64,000 bases of DNA from contig VXAI01000449.1 of assembly GCA_013399305.1 (NCBI GenBank), positions 364,391 to 428,390 of the forward strand, written 5' to 3'. Source of the stretch: Rostratula benghalensis. Taxonomy: Eukaryota > Chordata > Aves > Charadriiformes > Rostratulidae. Below the pieces are notes generated by a model. That model did not search any database, had not been told where the DNA came from, and was given only the letters and a program-made list of their open reading frames with translations. This document shows positions 25,876 to 39,300 of the stretch, one piece after another; position 1 is the first letter of the stretch; every line of letters begins with the position of its first letter. The translations under genes and the position numbers were made by a program.

Positions 25876-28047
25876 ACTGTTCTCAACACAGGGCTCTGAA
25901 AGGGGTTGCAAGGAGTAACAGGAGCCATGAAACTATACCTGTTTCTGTTCCAAGGATGTGCAGGTTCCTGTGACTTTTAAATTCTTCTATTTCTTTTAAC
26001 ACAGGAGGTGTCCTCTTGCTTCTAATGGACTGTATATGCTTCATAAATGCACTTACATGTTTTAAAATTTTAGGATTTAATACATTATTTTGTAATAAAA
26101 ATAAATTACCTGTTATTTTGCAAACATAAGGTTAAGCAATTATTTAACTTACGCAAAGGCCATTAGGCAAGCAAACTTACATGAGTTCTGTGTCTGTGTT
26201 CTCTTTTATGTTACCTTTTAAACTAGTTTTGTTGTTAAAAGTGCTGATGGACCTACTCTATGAATTAAACTTTTATTAACTAACAATATAAAATAATGCT
26301 TCTATATTTTTCTACCCCTCTCACTATTAGATATGGCTTTCAAAGCCACTTTTGAGAAGTTTATATAAAGTTAAAATAACTTAAGAGAAAAAATCAAATT
26401 GTAAGCATGGTCTAAAGAATAAGATTGTCCCTTTACTGGAAAAAAGTCCTTACTGTCAAACTTTATATGTTTATTTAAAATCATAAGCATTAGTTTAACA
26501 GCATAATATTTTATTGGCTCACAGTGTGCTAGCAACAAAGCTTAAAAAACGGGATGGGCTTCTTTGCTTTGCATTTATTGGCATTGTTGTCTTTCTGTTT
26601 CCACTTCCAGGAATTGTATTATTGAGGAGGTTACATTACTCAGATTAACTTTACAAAGGTACATGGAATTGAGGGTAAAACCATTAGATTTGTGTGTTTT
26701 TAATAATTTACACTTCAGACAGATGAAGGTCTTAATGTATGTTGTTTTAATGTACAGCCTTTGCTGTAATCACAATCCCTTCTGAAGCCCTAACAGCATA
26801 GATGGGTCTATGCTGTTGAGTTAGCAGTATGGATTGAACAGCTGCTGGTGGGGCAGTATAGACATGCACACAGCCATCAGGCACTTCCTTTGAGTGGGAA
26901 GCTGTAAAATAAAGCGTTTTTAGAATAAATGTGCTTTGAAAGGGGGAGTGCGTTCATAATGTGAACAATGAACATAAGTAAAATCAGCGCCAGGAAGCAG
27001 GTTAATGCCCCAGCTCCTGTCATGCTGCTTCCAGGATACTTAGGTGGATGCTGACCAGTAAAATGATTAAATATTTTCTTGTGTTGCAAGGCTTAAGTAT
27101 CTTAGGAGGTTGAAAAACACAGAGCTCCTGTGAGGGCTAAAATGGTTCTTCTTGCAAGCTCCTGCTTTTCTCCCCAGCATTTATGGGAAATCAGGCATAT
27201 GATGATAAATCCTTGTGTTGCATTGGCTGAGCTGTTTGTACAAAACCAACTCCATTAATATACAGCTCCATCTGTAGAGATTACAGAATATTCAGGCGCT
27301 ATAATGGAACAATCAAGAAAAGCGGCTCACATTCTTCCTTGGAGACAACTACAAGAGCAGAGTACAAAATAAGCAAATGAAAATCTTACCTAAGTATCAA
27401 GTGACAATATTCCTTTAGTGCTTTTGTAAGACTTTGTTAAAAAAAAATCTGGTGTCTCTAATATTCAGCAAGGTTATTTGTGTTCTGAAAATAAAATTTG
27501 GTTTGCTATGCTAATTTTAACTTGTGTAAATATTTACTCGTATTTTCATATTTAACTACATTGTATTTCTTTTTTCTTCTGTCACAGATGCAGGAAACTT
27601 TCTATCCCTTCCCCCCAGCATTTTTTGGGCAGCTAATGAATGCAGTCCTTTGGATCTCATCTGATCTTTGGCAGGATATCTGGAATAGATGTCCTAGGAT
27701 GTGGGTAGCTAGCTCAGTAATGATGTTACAGGAAAACTAAACACTCCAAGCTACAAAGCTCTATTCAGAAATTTTATCTCTCATCCAGAGGCAAACTAAA
27801 AACTGCTGCAGTCCCATGAATCACAAAATGAATATTCAGTAACGTACACAGATAGCCAAGGGAATGAGAGGGGGATCCTCCAAGGAAAGCATCATACCAG
27901 CAAGTCGGAGTGCTTGGACTCCTTGTAAGGGGATTGTTAGATGTTCTTGAACAAGTTGCTTAATTATTTCTCCATTGTCCTGAGAAAGAAATGTAACAAT
28001 GTAATATGAAGTATTGTTAAGTATATGGGTTTATATCCACATTCAAT

Positions 28048-28078
28048 ATCAAGATCCCACTTGTTTTGGGATCTTGAT
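28048..28078. repeat. perfect 12-bp inverted repeat, 7-nt loop, followed by T run
   Basis: 'ATCAAGATCCCA' (28048-28059) is exactly complementary to 'TGGGATCTTGAT' (28067-28078), with a 7-base loop and a T run continuing to 28083. The shape mimics a bacterial rho-independent terminator, but the setting is vertebrate DNA. The stem is short for a microRNA precursor. Confidence 0.85.
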
Positions 28079-29939
28079 TTTTTGTGAGGGACTGTAAAGT
28101 CAGTTTGCATTTCATCTGCTTAAAACTCAATTCCTACTTCTATGGGAGGAGTACAGCAATCCCATCTAGGATTTATCCAGGGTGCTACCAGATGCCAAGA
28201 GCTATCAAACAGTGCCTGAGCTGATGTGAGACAGGTGGAAGACTCTGTCACTCTCCTCATCTTTTTGGAATAATTCATTAAATACTTCTACCTGTGTCAG
28301 TTGCAGGTAAAACCTACGGTGGAATTTCTTGTCTCTATTCTTGTTAATCCCTTGCCTGCCAGCTCTCATCAGGCATTACATTCTGCCTGCCTTAGCAATT
28401 TCAAACATGCAAATTCTTTGGCTGATGAAGTGCTGCTAGACTGTCTCACATAGGTGTATATTATGGATTTTGGTGTCATGTATTAATCTTATAGTAATAT
28501 TTCTCTTTGTAGTTTGGACACTTTCTAGCACAGTTTTTAACAGTAAAATTGAAGTATTTAAAATTTCTTTCATGGAACATATTGGTTTCTTCTGAACCAT
28601 CACATAGACAAAATTCCAGTTTCAGTGGATGAAAGTGTGCTCCATTTTATATGATGGTGACTGCATTGACAGGAGCAGCCCTAACGCCGTACCAGACTCT
28701 AGCTGCCTGGAGGCTGGGCACCAACAGTCATTTAAATGTTAAAATCTTTGTGTAAAATAGCAGCTCAAAAAATGAAGTATTGTGTATTTCCATCTACCTG
28801 CTAAAAAAGGACACAGACACTATAGCAATGTCCTTAGCTTTCAGCTCAGACGCATAACCATTTTAAGAAGCATTTTTAGGATCCTGTTAAAATGGTTTTT
28901 TTTTACATAAGATTTTGGCTACTGGACTGGCTTAATTCTGACTCAGTATATGGTGCTGTCTTAGAAAAAAGACCAACTCATTAGCTTAATTTTATTATGT
29001 CATATAAATAATGAAATAGTGATAAAGCAGTGTGCTGTGTATGTTATAGTATTTTGTGTAAAGACAGGATGATAATTGAGCCATCTATGGATTTTAATGC
29101 AGCTGAAGTAAATCTCCATTTTGAGCACTGAAAGGAAGGTGTTGTCCAAACTATTACCTTTACTCTTGCTGAGCAGCATTCTCCTTCCAAATATTCCTCG
29201 TGAACTCCAGCAAAGTCCAGCACAAAAGATGAAAATTGCAGATTGATGAGGGAACTATGCATTGTGCAGCAACTGGAATCTGTACTTCTAAACCAATTAG
29301 ATGAGTATGTTAACTATCTGGAAATAGTTCAAATATTTACTATTAAGCAAGGCTTTATCCAGAACCATTTGCTTCAGATGTCTGGCTGTTAATGTTGAAA
29401 CAGTTCTACTGTACTAAGAAAACTATAGCTCTTGAGTAGGCACTAAAATTTTGCTCTTCCATATGACTTGTATTGGCATAGCTTCTGTAGGACTCGATAT
29501 GTTTCACTCTGCTGCCAGCCCAAAATATCCTTCCTGTAATTTCCATTGAATAAATAAATCTTCCAACAGCTGAAGCTTTAGAAACTATTAATCTCAGGAA
29601 GTATGGCGTTTCATCTCTAGTAACAACTAATATTGCACATACACATATGAAGTAAAGCTTATTCCTGTCTTTGTGAGATAATGCGAGTTGAATTGCCATA
29701 TACATACATGCCTACTATACAGATCTATATAGTATGGGAACAATTCACTGAGATGTAGTAATTTACCACAGAGCTTTAGAGGACTAAGGGTGAGTTTGGG
29801 TTTAGTAATACATTACTAGAAAGGTGATGGTGGTGGAGAGGAGGCAATAATCAGTGTTCTCGCACCTTACCTGTACTCAAGCATAGATTTAATAGTAGAA
29901 AAATTGGAAGTGTGATACTGCATCTGCACTTGGAGAGGG

Positions 29940-30008
29940 GGACAGAGAAAAATGTAACATGAAGCGTGGTGGACAGAGAAAAATGTAACATGAAGCGTGG
30001 TGGACAGA
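29940..30008. repeat. 31-bp tandem repeat, about 2.2 copies
   Basis: The unit begins 'GACAGAGAAAAATGTAACAT' at 29941 and repeats without mismatch from 29972. A third partial copy ('GACAGA') starts at 30003. Identity between copies indicates a recent duplication. Translating either strand gives a repeated peptide, but no gene is supported here. Confidence 0.95.
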
Positions 30009-31354
30009 ATAGACAATGAACAGAATACTTTGAGAAATAATACCAAAAAATTCTCTCCCTTTCCCAGAAGACATATAAGTCCAAGGCCTACCCCACCCTC
30101 AACAACCACACCCATCCTGAGGAAGGATGTAATATGTTTCTGAGTGGGATAATGAATTCTGAAGCTATCAGTTTGTTCCCGTACTTTAAGCACTGGAAGC
30201 CCAGAGTACTCGCCAAAAGTAGTTTTGTCCACATAATTAGGCTTTTAATGTAAAATCAGATCTTTGTGGATTTCTCTCTTTCGTAGGACTGCAGCTGTGT
30301 AAGGAGAGTGTTTTGATAAGCATGAGTGAGCAGCAGCATATGCTTTTAGTACTGTTAATAGGCTGGAACCAGAGTCAAAGAGAACATATGTATCTCTTCT
30401 TCTGTCCATCTCTTTTGGCTGCTTTTTGGGCATTGATGCCAAATAAATGAATGAATCTTGTCAGTCCTTTCAGACCATTCATTAACTTAATTTCTTTTTG
30501 TTAAATAATTTCTTACTACTCTAGAGGTACCAATGGTTTTTTGCATGATTTTGATTTTCAGTTTCATACACCTATTTCCTGTGCGTTAAGCAAAACCATT
30601 TTCCTTTTTAATTGGATTCTCTGTGTGTGTATGCTTACTTAAAAGTAGAATGCTGAATTTTTGTCATCTGTGATCATTTGTTTCTGTGATAAACCTTAGG
30701 GCTTTTAGATACAATATTGGAATATCTATTGAATAGTTGGAGTACCAGCTGGAAAGTATCCTTCCTGCTCGCATCCTTTCATAGCTTAGCCATCTCATAG
30801 CAGTAATGGTATGGCAGCATTAAAATACAGATGTGTTTTGGAAACATTAAAATAACAAATTATCTAGGTTTATTATTTTTATTTGTAATTTTAATAAGAG
30901 CTATTTGAAATTATAAAAAGCTCTATCTTTTCATGCAGTTGTGTGTCTGTCAGTATTCCAGAGGGAAGACTGTCTCTGGGAGAAGGTATCAGAGTATGAA
31001 TATTGCTGAATAATTCATTTATAAATTGCTTTATTTTGTTAGGAGTTTTTTCTGTTGTACTTTCCTATACAATACCTATTTTTTTTCCATGCTGTAAATA
31101 GGCTCACATTCTTAAAACCTTTGAGAAGGTGTGATATTACTTTGATCTTATAGGCTGGACAGCATGGGAAATGCAGCATAGCAGACTTCCTTAAGTAGCC
31201 TTAAGGTTCATCTGGAAATGGGGCATGTATATCCAGATTTATCTTGTGTTGTTACCAAAGATAGCCTTTTCTGGGTGCGTCCATGTGAATGTAGCACAGA
31301 GAAAGAAAATGTCTGGTTAAGGCAATTGAGTTATCAGGGAATCTGGGTTTTTTT

Positions 31355-31364
31355 GGGGGGGGGG
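31355..31364 (+). repeat. G10 homopolymer beside GT-rich sequence
   Basis: Ten consecutive G follow a T run and precede GT-rich sequence ('TTGGTGTGCTTGTGGGTG'). Homopolymer length may be uncertain in assembly. Confidence 0.85.
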
Positions 31365-34300
31365 TTGGTGTGCTTGTGGGTGTCTGGTGCCCGTGTGTGT
31401 GTTGAACACTGAGACGACCACTTAAATTCTTTAGAGAGGTTGAGGAACAGTAAGCAATAAATGGGATTATTGACCCACTTTAATAAATGGCCTTTTGAAA
31501 GAAATCATTTATGTGCATATAGTATTTCTTCTATGCTACATAAAAATCTCTGATGTGGGCTTGACAGATTTGTTCAAAGAAAATATTGCACCCTGTACTG
31601 TGTAACATGTCTTGATTATTGATGTTTCTTGTTTTTGCTGGCAGAGAATAATAGTATTGCTTGCTTTTTTTCTTTTTTTTTTTTAAAGAATCCCTGTTGT
31701 TATTCTTAACAGTAAAGAACTAGGAAGGCACATGTTTGTTGCAGGGCAAGACATAGTACTGACCATGTGTGTTGTGTGCATCCGTGTTATGAGCTACTGA
31801 ATATTGCTATTCCTCTCTTTATTGCTGAGATTGTATATCTTTTTTTTTTTCCTTTCACTTCTTTTTACAGGGAAAAAATATGCTTAAAATTGTGTCTAAA
31901 ATGTGATTCAACTTAGGTTTTTATTGTTATAACTTACATGGGACATAGATGGCTTAACAAACAGCTTTTTTTGGGTCAACTAGATGATGCTGAGGCTGCA
32001 TAACACACTTCTCTGCAGCAGCTACCTTAATTAATAGGGCTTTTGCATGCTTCCCATGAGGTCCTCAATACCAGCTTTTAAAAAAATCCTCCTTATTCTT
32101 TGACCTTTCTGATCAGAATGGTGTTACTGGAAGAAAACAACTGTTTAAAATGAAAGATGGTCAAAATGGGTTTAAAAGTACTTCTATAATGTGAACGTTT
32201 AAATTATAATAGCATGGAAATAAATACAGAGAGAGAAGGAATGTCAGTCAGTGTGCAGTTAGTTCTAGGGGTCTAAGTTTGAAGACAAATAAGGCGATTA
32301 GTTTAGATTTTCTTGTCTTTTCCAAAGAAACAAATATCTCTTTTGCCTGTGTCATTGTCTGAAAATGCTCGTGTGAGTAATATTTGATGCAGTATATTCC
32401 TATTTGTTTATATCTGTATGACATTTTGTTAAACATAAATATAAGGTGCATTGGGGGATGTTATGGCTGAGAGGGAGGTTTATCACTGAGCTGTCATTGA
32501 CAACTGAAAGAATTCATAGACTCAAGTGTCACACGATAACACATTGCTAACAGCAACTTATTTAAGTATAACATCCTGAATTTAATCTATGTGCTACCTT
32601 CAAGGTTAGTAGCTAGAGGATACTTGAGATCAAAGAAGGCAGAGTATGAAAGAATATATTTGAGTATAAACCAAGTACTTAACTTAGATGTTGAAATGGG
32701 TTTATTACCTGAATCCAGATCAATGAATCTGTGTTTACTGTTGGGTCTGTTATAGTGTCTTGGTCCAGAAAGTGGTCCTATTCTTGAGGGTAAGGCATGA
32801 TGTGTACCCTCATCATCAAGAAAATTGCATGTGGAGTCAGCTGAGTTTTGTCTTCAAGAATAGTTAAACCCAAGAACCCTTGACTGTGGTAAATTGTTCA
32901 GTTATTTTAAGGAGAAATTAATTTCTAGCAAATTGAAGCGAAGCTTTGGTATTGAAAATTTAAGGAAAAGAACAAAATGATAGGAAAGTGCTCCATTGCA
33001 AAGGACACTTAGCTTAATATTTTACTTTAAACATGGAACCACTTTTTACACTCTTAATATTTTTCTTTTCTCCAGGGGAACTGGACAGTCTACAGAGATA
33101 ATATAGGTTCCATTTCTTTTTTCTTAGCTGGTTGCTGATTATAAGGTTAACTTCTCAATAAATGTATCTTTGAATGTTGTGGGTCCATGAGCAAATTCCT
33201 ATTGACAAAAGCATTCAGTAACATTTTCCAGCATTAGTTCAGCTTTGCATGTCCGTATTAACTGAATAGATTTCAAAGAGATCCTTGAAAGTATGCTTGA
33301 ATATATATGGCTGCTGAATATGACTGTATAAAGTCTCTTGTAGAACAATTTGAAATTAATCATCATGTTCATTATAAGTTCCAAATGTCTGCTAAGCAAA
33401 CATTTAGATCTTCCTTCTGTATGGAGGAACAAGCTTTATAGTATGTAGCTCCTAAAATCTGTTTCAGCAAGCTATTTTGTAGAACTGATGCAACCATGAG
33501 AAAAAAACTGTTCACCATCATCTTAGAGAAATATCTTTATGCTCCCTTATAAGAACCTTGCTGGCAAAGAACATGCCCAATGACTCCAGGTATGGGCTGA
33601 AATATGCTATATGGTAAAATAAGGTCTGTGAAGAGCAACTCCCTTTAGATGAGTCTTGTGAATTTTCTGGAAAGGATCAAGTGTCAATGTCGAAGAACAT
33701 GGGAGAAAGTTTGTGTTTGTATGTTGAATTGGGAGTAAAAAGTAAAATTTCCATAATTGCATCAGTATTTCAAAATGATTTGGATTATTTAACTAGTCAG
33801 TTGATTCTAGATTGAACATCAGTGGTGGTGTGTGAGGGGAATTCTCTGAAGGATAGAGGAGAAGGTGCTAATGACAAATCTTAATCATAGTGAGCAGGTG
33901 GTGTTGTTCAGTGACTTCCAACAACCATAGCTTTCTTCAGTCTTCGTTTTGAGATTATTTTTAGCTGCCTCTCCTGAAGTAAAGACATCTAAATTGAAAG
34001 AGTGGTGTCAAAAGCATGGAGTCATTCAGTTAACGCACTTCCTTCTCACTTAGAATACCATACCCTTAATACAGGACTTGTTTCATATTACTGCCCAGCA
34101 AAATGGAATCCATGCTTCCAAATACCTTTTTCACCACTTACAGCTTTTGATGCAATGCCTGAAGCTTGATGTGTCGCTTCAGGATGACTCCATATCAAGT
34201 GCCGTGAATCAAATTATTTTCTAACACAATGAGGTTAGCACCTCTCCAGCTATGATGAATCCTTTTGTAGAGGTACCAAAATAAATGCTCCATGCAGCAA

Positions 34301-34578
34301 GGTTTATCCCATATTTCACATAAAATCTGCCCACTTGCCCACTCTTCAGTTGATAGGAGAGCAGTATGTGAAATTGTTTTCCTTTGAGGTAAATCCCTAT
34401 CAGTATACACCATGGGCTCTTTGGAATTAATTGTTCCTGGGAGACAAATTTCACTGAATATGGGGGGCAGCTAGGTACAGGGAAAGTGTCTGTGAACTGG
34501 TACTCCATTCCAGTGTCCTTGGCAGTGTGAAGGACAATCAAACTACAAAACCTGATGAGTCTACTACTCTTGATGTTA

Positions 34579-34657
34579 CCATTTTTTTTCTGTGTGTGTG
34601 TTTTTTTGGTTTTTTGGGGGGGTGTGTGTTTGTGTGTGTGGTTTTTTTGGTTTTTTT
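34579..34657 (+). repeat. T/G-rich low-complexity tract
   Basis: Alternating (TG)n, T7GGT6GG and G6 blocks lie on the plus strand. Open frames through it encode only F, V, C, G and L, reflecting composition. Confidence 0.85.
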
Positions 34658-37600
34658 AAGTCTATATTCATATCACTTCTGTGTTTTATATAATACTTCT
34701 GTGTTCCATCTTTCAAAGGAAGACGATATATATGGGGTTCTTAGACTTTGCAAACCAATTCCATGTTTTCAGCAAGAGTGGAAGTTAACTTCTGACAACT
34801 TTGCTGATGTGAATATTCTGTCTCTCCAATGAAATCAGAATTAACCTATCTGTATTTTTTTTTCTGTACCTATGTAAATATTAGAAAAATAAGAACACTT
34901 TGACTTTCTGTATGGCCTTTCAGTTGAATACCTTCAAGAATATCATAAAATGTGAAATATTTTATCTTTCCATCCATTATAATGCTAACAGAACATGATA
35001 ATCTCCATTTGTCAATGGAGTTATTGAGTCACATGGCAACATTATGGAAAATTTAGATGGAGAGAAAAAAACCTGAGACACAAATGGGACATTTTAGGGA
35101 CAGAGGCATTCTACATTTTGTGACTAAGGAGATGCACAGAGACACAAAAACTGATATGCATAAGCATATAATTTTAAAATAATTGTGCACGTATTAGCTT
35201 ATAGGTTCTTTGGTAGTCTTTCACCAAATCAAAAGCTTTGACATTCAAATGGTGGTTTTGTCCTCACAAAATGTTAGAATAAAAAACCCAGGGCCATATT
35301 GGCAGTAAACTAAGGTTGCTTTCAAAGTGCTTGTTTCACTGCAGCAAACACTAGCATATTATTGACAGAACAGTTTTTCTTCAGGTGAAGGTTCACCTTC
35401 ATCTAGAAGTTTATAGGACAGAGTTTTATAGAGAAACTTTTATTTTTTACAAATATAGTTTAATATTTTACAAGGGATATTTTCTAGACTATCAATTTTA
35501 TACTTTTCCTTTGGATTGCATGTTACTAATGCATTGTAATTTCTCAAAAATGCTGTGCAAGAAGAGACCTATTGCTCAGTGGTTTTGTGTATAAAATACT
35601 AGCCTTCCATATCAGATACTGCATTTCACATTTAATTTGAAATCCCTATGAGGTATACTGAACTGCTGAAAACAATTTCAGTAGCTGGTGAAGCACAATA
35701 TTAAGGCCCATAAGTTTTTTAGCTTTTTTGCTTATGTCTTTCAAAAAATACAGTGTCGTAGCTAAGGTACCTCCTATTTAGCTGTATCAGAAATATTTTA
35801 ATTCTCTAAATCGCAAACTTTAATGAAATTGCTGCATAGGAGAAGATGATACCTACTCTTAATTAACTTCAGGCTTTTCATACACATCAGATACCTGCAT
35901 TATGAAGTCATTTAACATAAACTTTAGATTTTCATCTACATGTCTGTGAACATCCATAACTCAATATCTGCATAGTTGGAAAGAAAAATTACTTTAATGC
36001 TAACTGATTGACTTATGATTTAAAGTTATTTACACCGTTTGTGGACTTGTTCTCCTCAATGTGATTGTGTTATAGGATATGTGTTCTTCCCAGTGAGAAG
36101 GGAAGGATATTGCTTTTGGACCATGGCACAAAATAGATTGTTAGGTAGGGAATTGGATTATCCCATAGATATGCTTTCAAGTAGCCCTTTGGGCCAACTG
36201 ATGGCTTTCCAGGAACATAAATTCGTTCAGCTTTTCTGCCAGGCTTTGTATTTAGTTAAGGATCTTTTCCCAGTTACATATTTAAAATGCTTAAACCACA
36301 GCTCATCTCAGTCTAATGTAACTTTAAACTTCTTACTTTCATCATATTAGAGCTTTCTTCTTTTATCTCATTCAATAGGAAGTAAAACCACACACACACA
36401 GTTAGTGTTAGAGCATGAAGATGAGGTTCAGATAATGGAAACGGATAGATGTTGAAAGTTATGCAGGAGTTAAATGCAATATTATATCATTTATCATAGA
36501 ATTTCTGATATCAATGAAGAAAATTTGGCAACCTAAGTGGGACTAGCCTTGAAGGTGTCTAAGGCTGAAAAAGGGTTAGCCAGACAACCCAATAAGTTAG
36601 CCGATTTTAAGTGTTGCGTTGACCAGATAAATCTGCAAGTGAAAGAAAGTTAAAGCAAAACCAAAATTTTGATTTAATCAAAACAGAAATTAAGGCATCA
36701 TTTCATGGTACAACAAATTTTGCGAGGCAAATTGTTTGCCTATTCTTACTTCAGAGTTGCTATTGCAACATTGCAATGCAATGCATGCAGAAGAGAGCAG
36801 CACACATGGACAGGCTGAAAGAAATACAACAGAAATTTAAAAATTAATAAATGTCTCTGAGAAAAATCATATTCACTTTATCATGTAGCACTGCTACTTT
36901 ACTGGTGACAAAATTAGGGGGATGACTTATTAGAAAAAAATGACTTGCCCACACAGTAATTGCAATCAGTCAAGAACCTGTAAGTGCTGTCCCAATTCAT
37001 GGAGTGAAATTTAACCTCATGAACTTTTTTCCATGTTTCATATTTGGACATCTGCTGGAATTATCAACTCCAATCTTTGTTTGTTTGTTTTGTTTTGTGC
37101 AAGGCATTTTTTGTAGATTCTGTTGTTGAACTGAACCAAAGTTGATCTAAGATCTATACGTTCTGGATAGAAACAGGTAAAGAACATTGAAACAGGAATC
37201 TTGGTAAAGAATTTTATAATATCAATTTAGGCATATGGCAATTCACTCTTGTCCAAAGTCATGTGTACCATTTACAATCTAATTCTAGAGACATGTAAGG
37301 AAAAATTGCAATTTGAGATGCTCAATGATCTGGATGGTTTCCCCATACACAATGGAGTTTCATGTTGAAGTATTGTACCTATACTCTAATTATAAAATAC
37401 AAATACACCTGAAATTTCCATATTTTCTTATTTAAGTGAAGTGGACTATATCCAAAGACAAAGTGAGAAACTTGGAATTAAAATCTAGAAATCCTTATTC
37501 TTACTTTTTTTTTCCTCAATCACAAAACCAAACCTAGTTTTTTGGAGGTTTATTCATAGTAAAATCATGCTAATATTAATTTCACAAGGCAGGCTCCAGA

Positions 37601-38599
37601 TCTTACAGTTTGATGTATAGACCTGTAGCAATATGTTTTGCTAACAGTATTTCAAGGAGGTATTTTTTGGAGGGTTTTTTTGGTTTTAATTCTACCTGCT
37701 GCAGCAACGTTAACAGCAACTGCTGGATTGTGAACTTCTATAAGAGCAGTAGAATGCAACAATATCAATGAGGTCCTTAAAACAATGGCAATTACTAGAG
37801 TGATAATGTGCAAACCTCTTTTATGTTCATTAGTTGCAGAAGAGTGTATTTTTATTATGGAAATGATTTGTGTAAGGCTGCCTTATAGTGTGATTGAAGT
37901 CTGAAGGATCATTAGTGTTCAATAGAGCAAAATTATGTATGAAGAATGTTTATGAATCAGCATTCAAGGCTTTATAGCTTTTTTTACTTTTAACCAAAAT
38001 TATCATGTTAGTGGTAAATGATTGTAACTGGTTTTTTTCTGTTGCAGCACCCTTAGCAGTGTGGCATTGAGGTTTTGTTCTTCTTGTTGAGTGAGGATAT
38101 GAGTTTATTTCAAATGAGGACATGAGCCCAACATTGGTGTTCTTTCAGTAAATGAAATAGGAATATACTAATGATGAAAAGAAAGCCAAAGGCACTGCCT
38201 ATGTCAGCTGAGTTCTGTAGTACTGAAAGCATAAATAGTTATAAAAATTAGTGTGTAAAAATCCATGCTCTGAACTAGGACAAAATCAGACTCAGTGGGA
38301 GAAAAATGTCAGTTTTACTCCCCATTTGACAAGGGAGAACTTTTAAAAGAGACTTTCCTGTATTTGTGACCACTATTTTCATTTCCACTTAAGACTGTGC
38401 ACCCCCCTGTTCTTATTCATTGAATCTGTGATGTGGATGGAGAATTCTTACCTTAACAGAAAAGATTTTAAAAGAACCCAAACAACAACAAACCCAAACC
38501 CCCCTCATCTTTAATTGCTTTGATCTCATTATTATCACTCAAGGAAGACTGCAGAAAAGCCACACACCATTTATTTTGCAGCTCTCTTTTGCAATCAAG

Positions 38600-38960
38600 T
38601 CAGTACAATGCTTATAAAGCATAAGGGCTGCTTATCATTCAAAATACTTGTGCTTTGCTGGTGCTGCACTGAAGGGGAGAGCTCCCTGCAAGGGAACACT
38701 TACTTGCATTCCGCTCACAAGTGAGTACCCGAAGGCAGAAGGTACAGAATGATAATCAAGTAAGGAGAGCTTTAACAATGTGGTACATGTGAGTAGAGAC
38801 CCTACAGACCAGTCTGCGTGAAGTGAGACTTCCTAGACAGACTGGAATCCTCTGGAAAGAGCTGAAGTGGCAAATAAGCCAATTTCTCTCATTCTAGCGA
38901 AGATAAATTTGACTGGATTACTTGTAACTCTCTCTGCTTATGAATGAGAGTTTTTGAGTT
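38600..38960. promoter_or_regulatory. candidate conserved non-coding element
   Basis: The block is complex and non-repetitive. CpGs are retained in several places ('TTCCGCTCAC', 'ACCCGAAGG', 'CTGCGTGAAG', 'TAGCGAAG', 'ACACGTAT') in otherwise CpG-poor DNA. No coding frame runs through it. The call rests on composition only. Confidence 0.2.
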
Positions 38961-39272
38961 ACACGTATCACTGCTGATAAGAAAAAAGAAGATTAGGAGA
39001 CAATGACATCTGCTGGCTTTGGAAAGAGAAGGCATCAAACCAGTAATAGGCAAGGACTTTGCTTTTTTATCATTCCTTCATTTTGACTTTTCCCTGAAGC
39101 TGTGAACTTACACTACAGTGTGAAAAAGGGTGCATAGACAGAGTCCTGCCATCAGGACACCCAGGTCCCTTGGGAAGGGTAGTGGATACTGGCTTTTGGT
39201 GGCTGAAGCTCAGCCCCCTGCAGGAGTGCATTTCATAGAGAAAGAAGGTCCTGACCAGCAGCTGCCTCTCTG

Positions 39273-39300
39273 CAGAAAATGTCCCTCAGAAAATGTCCAG
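39273..39300. repeat. 14-bp tandem duplication, 2 copies
   Basis: 'CAGAAAATGTCCCT' at 39273-39286 is followed by 'CAGAAAATGTCCAG' at 39287-39300, with differences only in the last two bases. Confidence 0.85.

Larger units (their letters stand above)
22942..29939. other. non-genic sequence with small structural features
   Basis: No gene is supported. The interval holds a GC-rich coding-like pocket at 23769-23867, a more GC-rich stretch around 24530-24800, a 32-bp-period duplication at 25822-25875, a possible conserved block at 27215-27400 and a perfect hairpin at 28048-28078. A strong acceptor-like tract ending in CAG near 27588 precedes a short ATG frame that I do not recognise. Confidence 0.65.

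Noticed and set aside
28048..28083. Bacterial intrinsic terminator
   Set aside because: The window is vertebrate with CR1 repeats, and no prokaryotic genes or operons are present.
29851..30232. Overlapping minus-strand frames with a repeated peptide
   Set aside because: The repetition comes from the 31-bp tandem repeat. The overlapping frames and absence of any domain argue against a gene.
34527..34832. 101-codon frame rich in F, V, G and C
   Set aside because: It runs through a T/G-rich low-complexity tract and has no ATG start.
36389..36400. (CA)n microsatellite
   Set aside because: Only about six units, too short to be notable.
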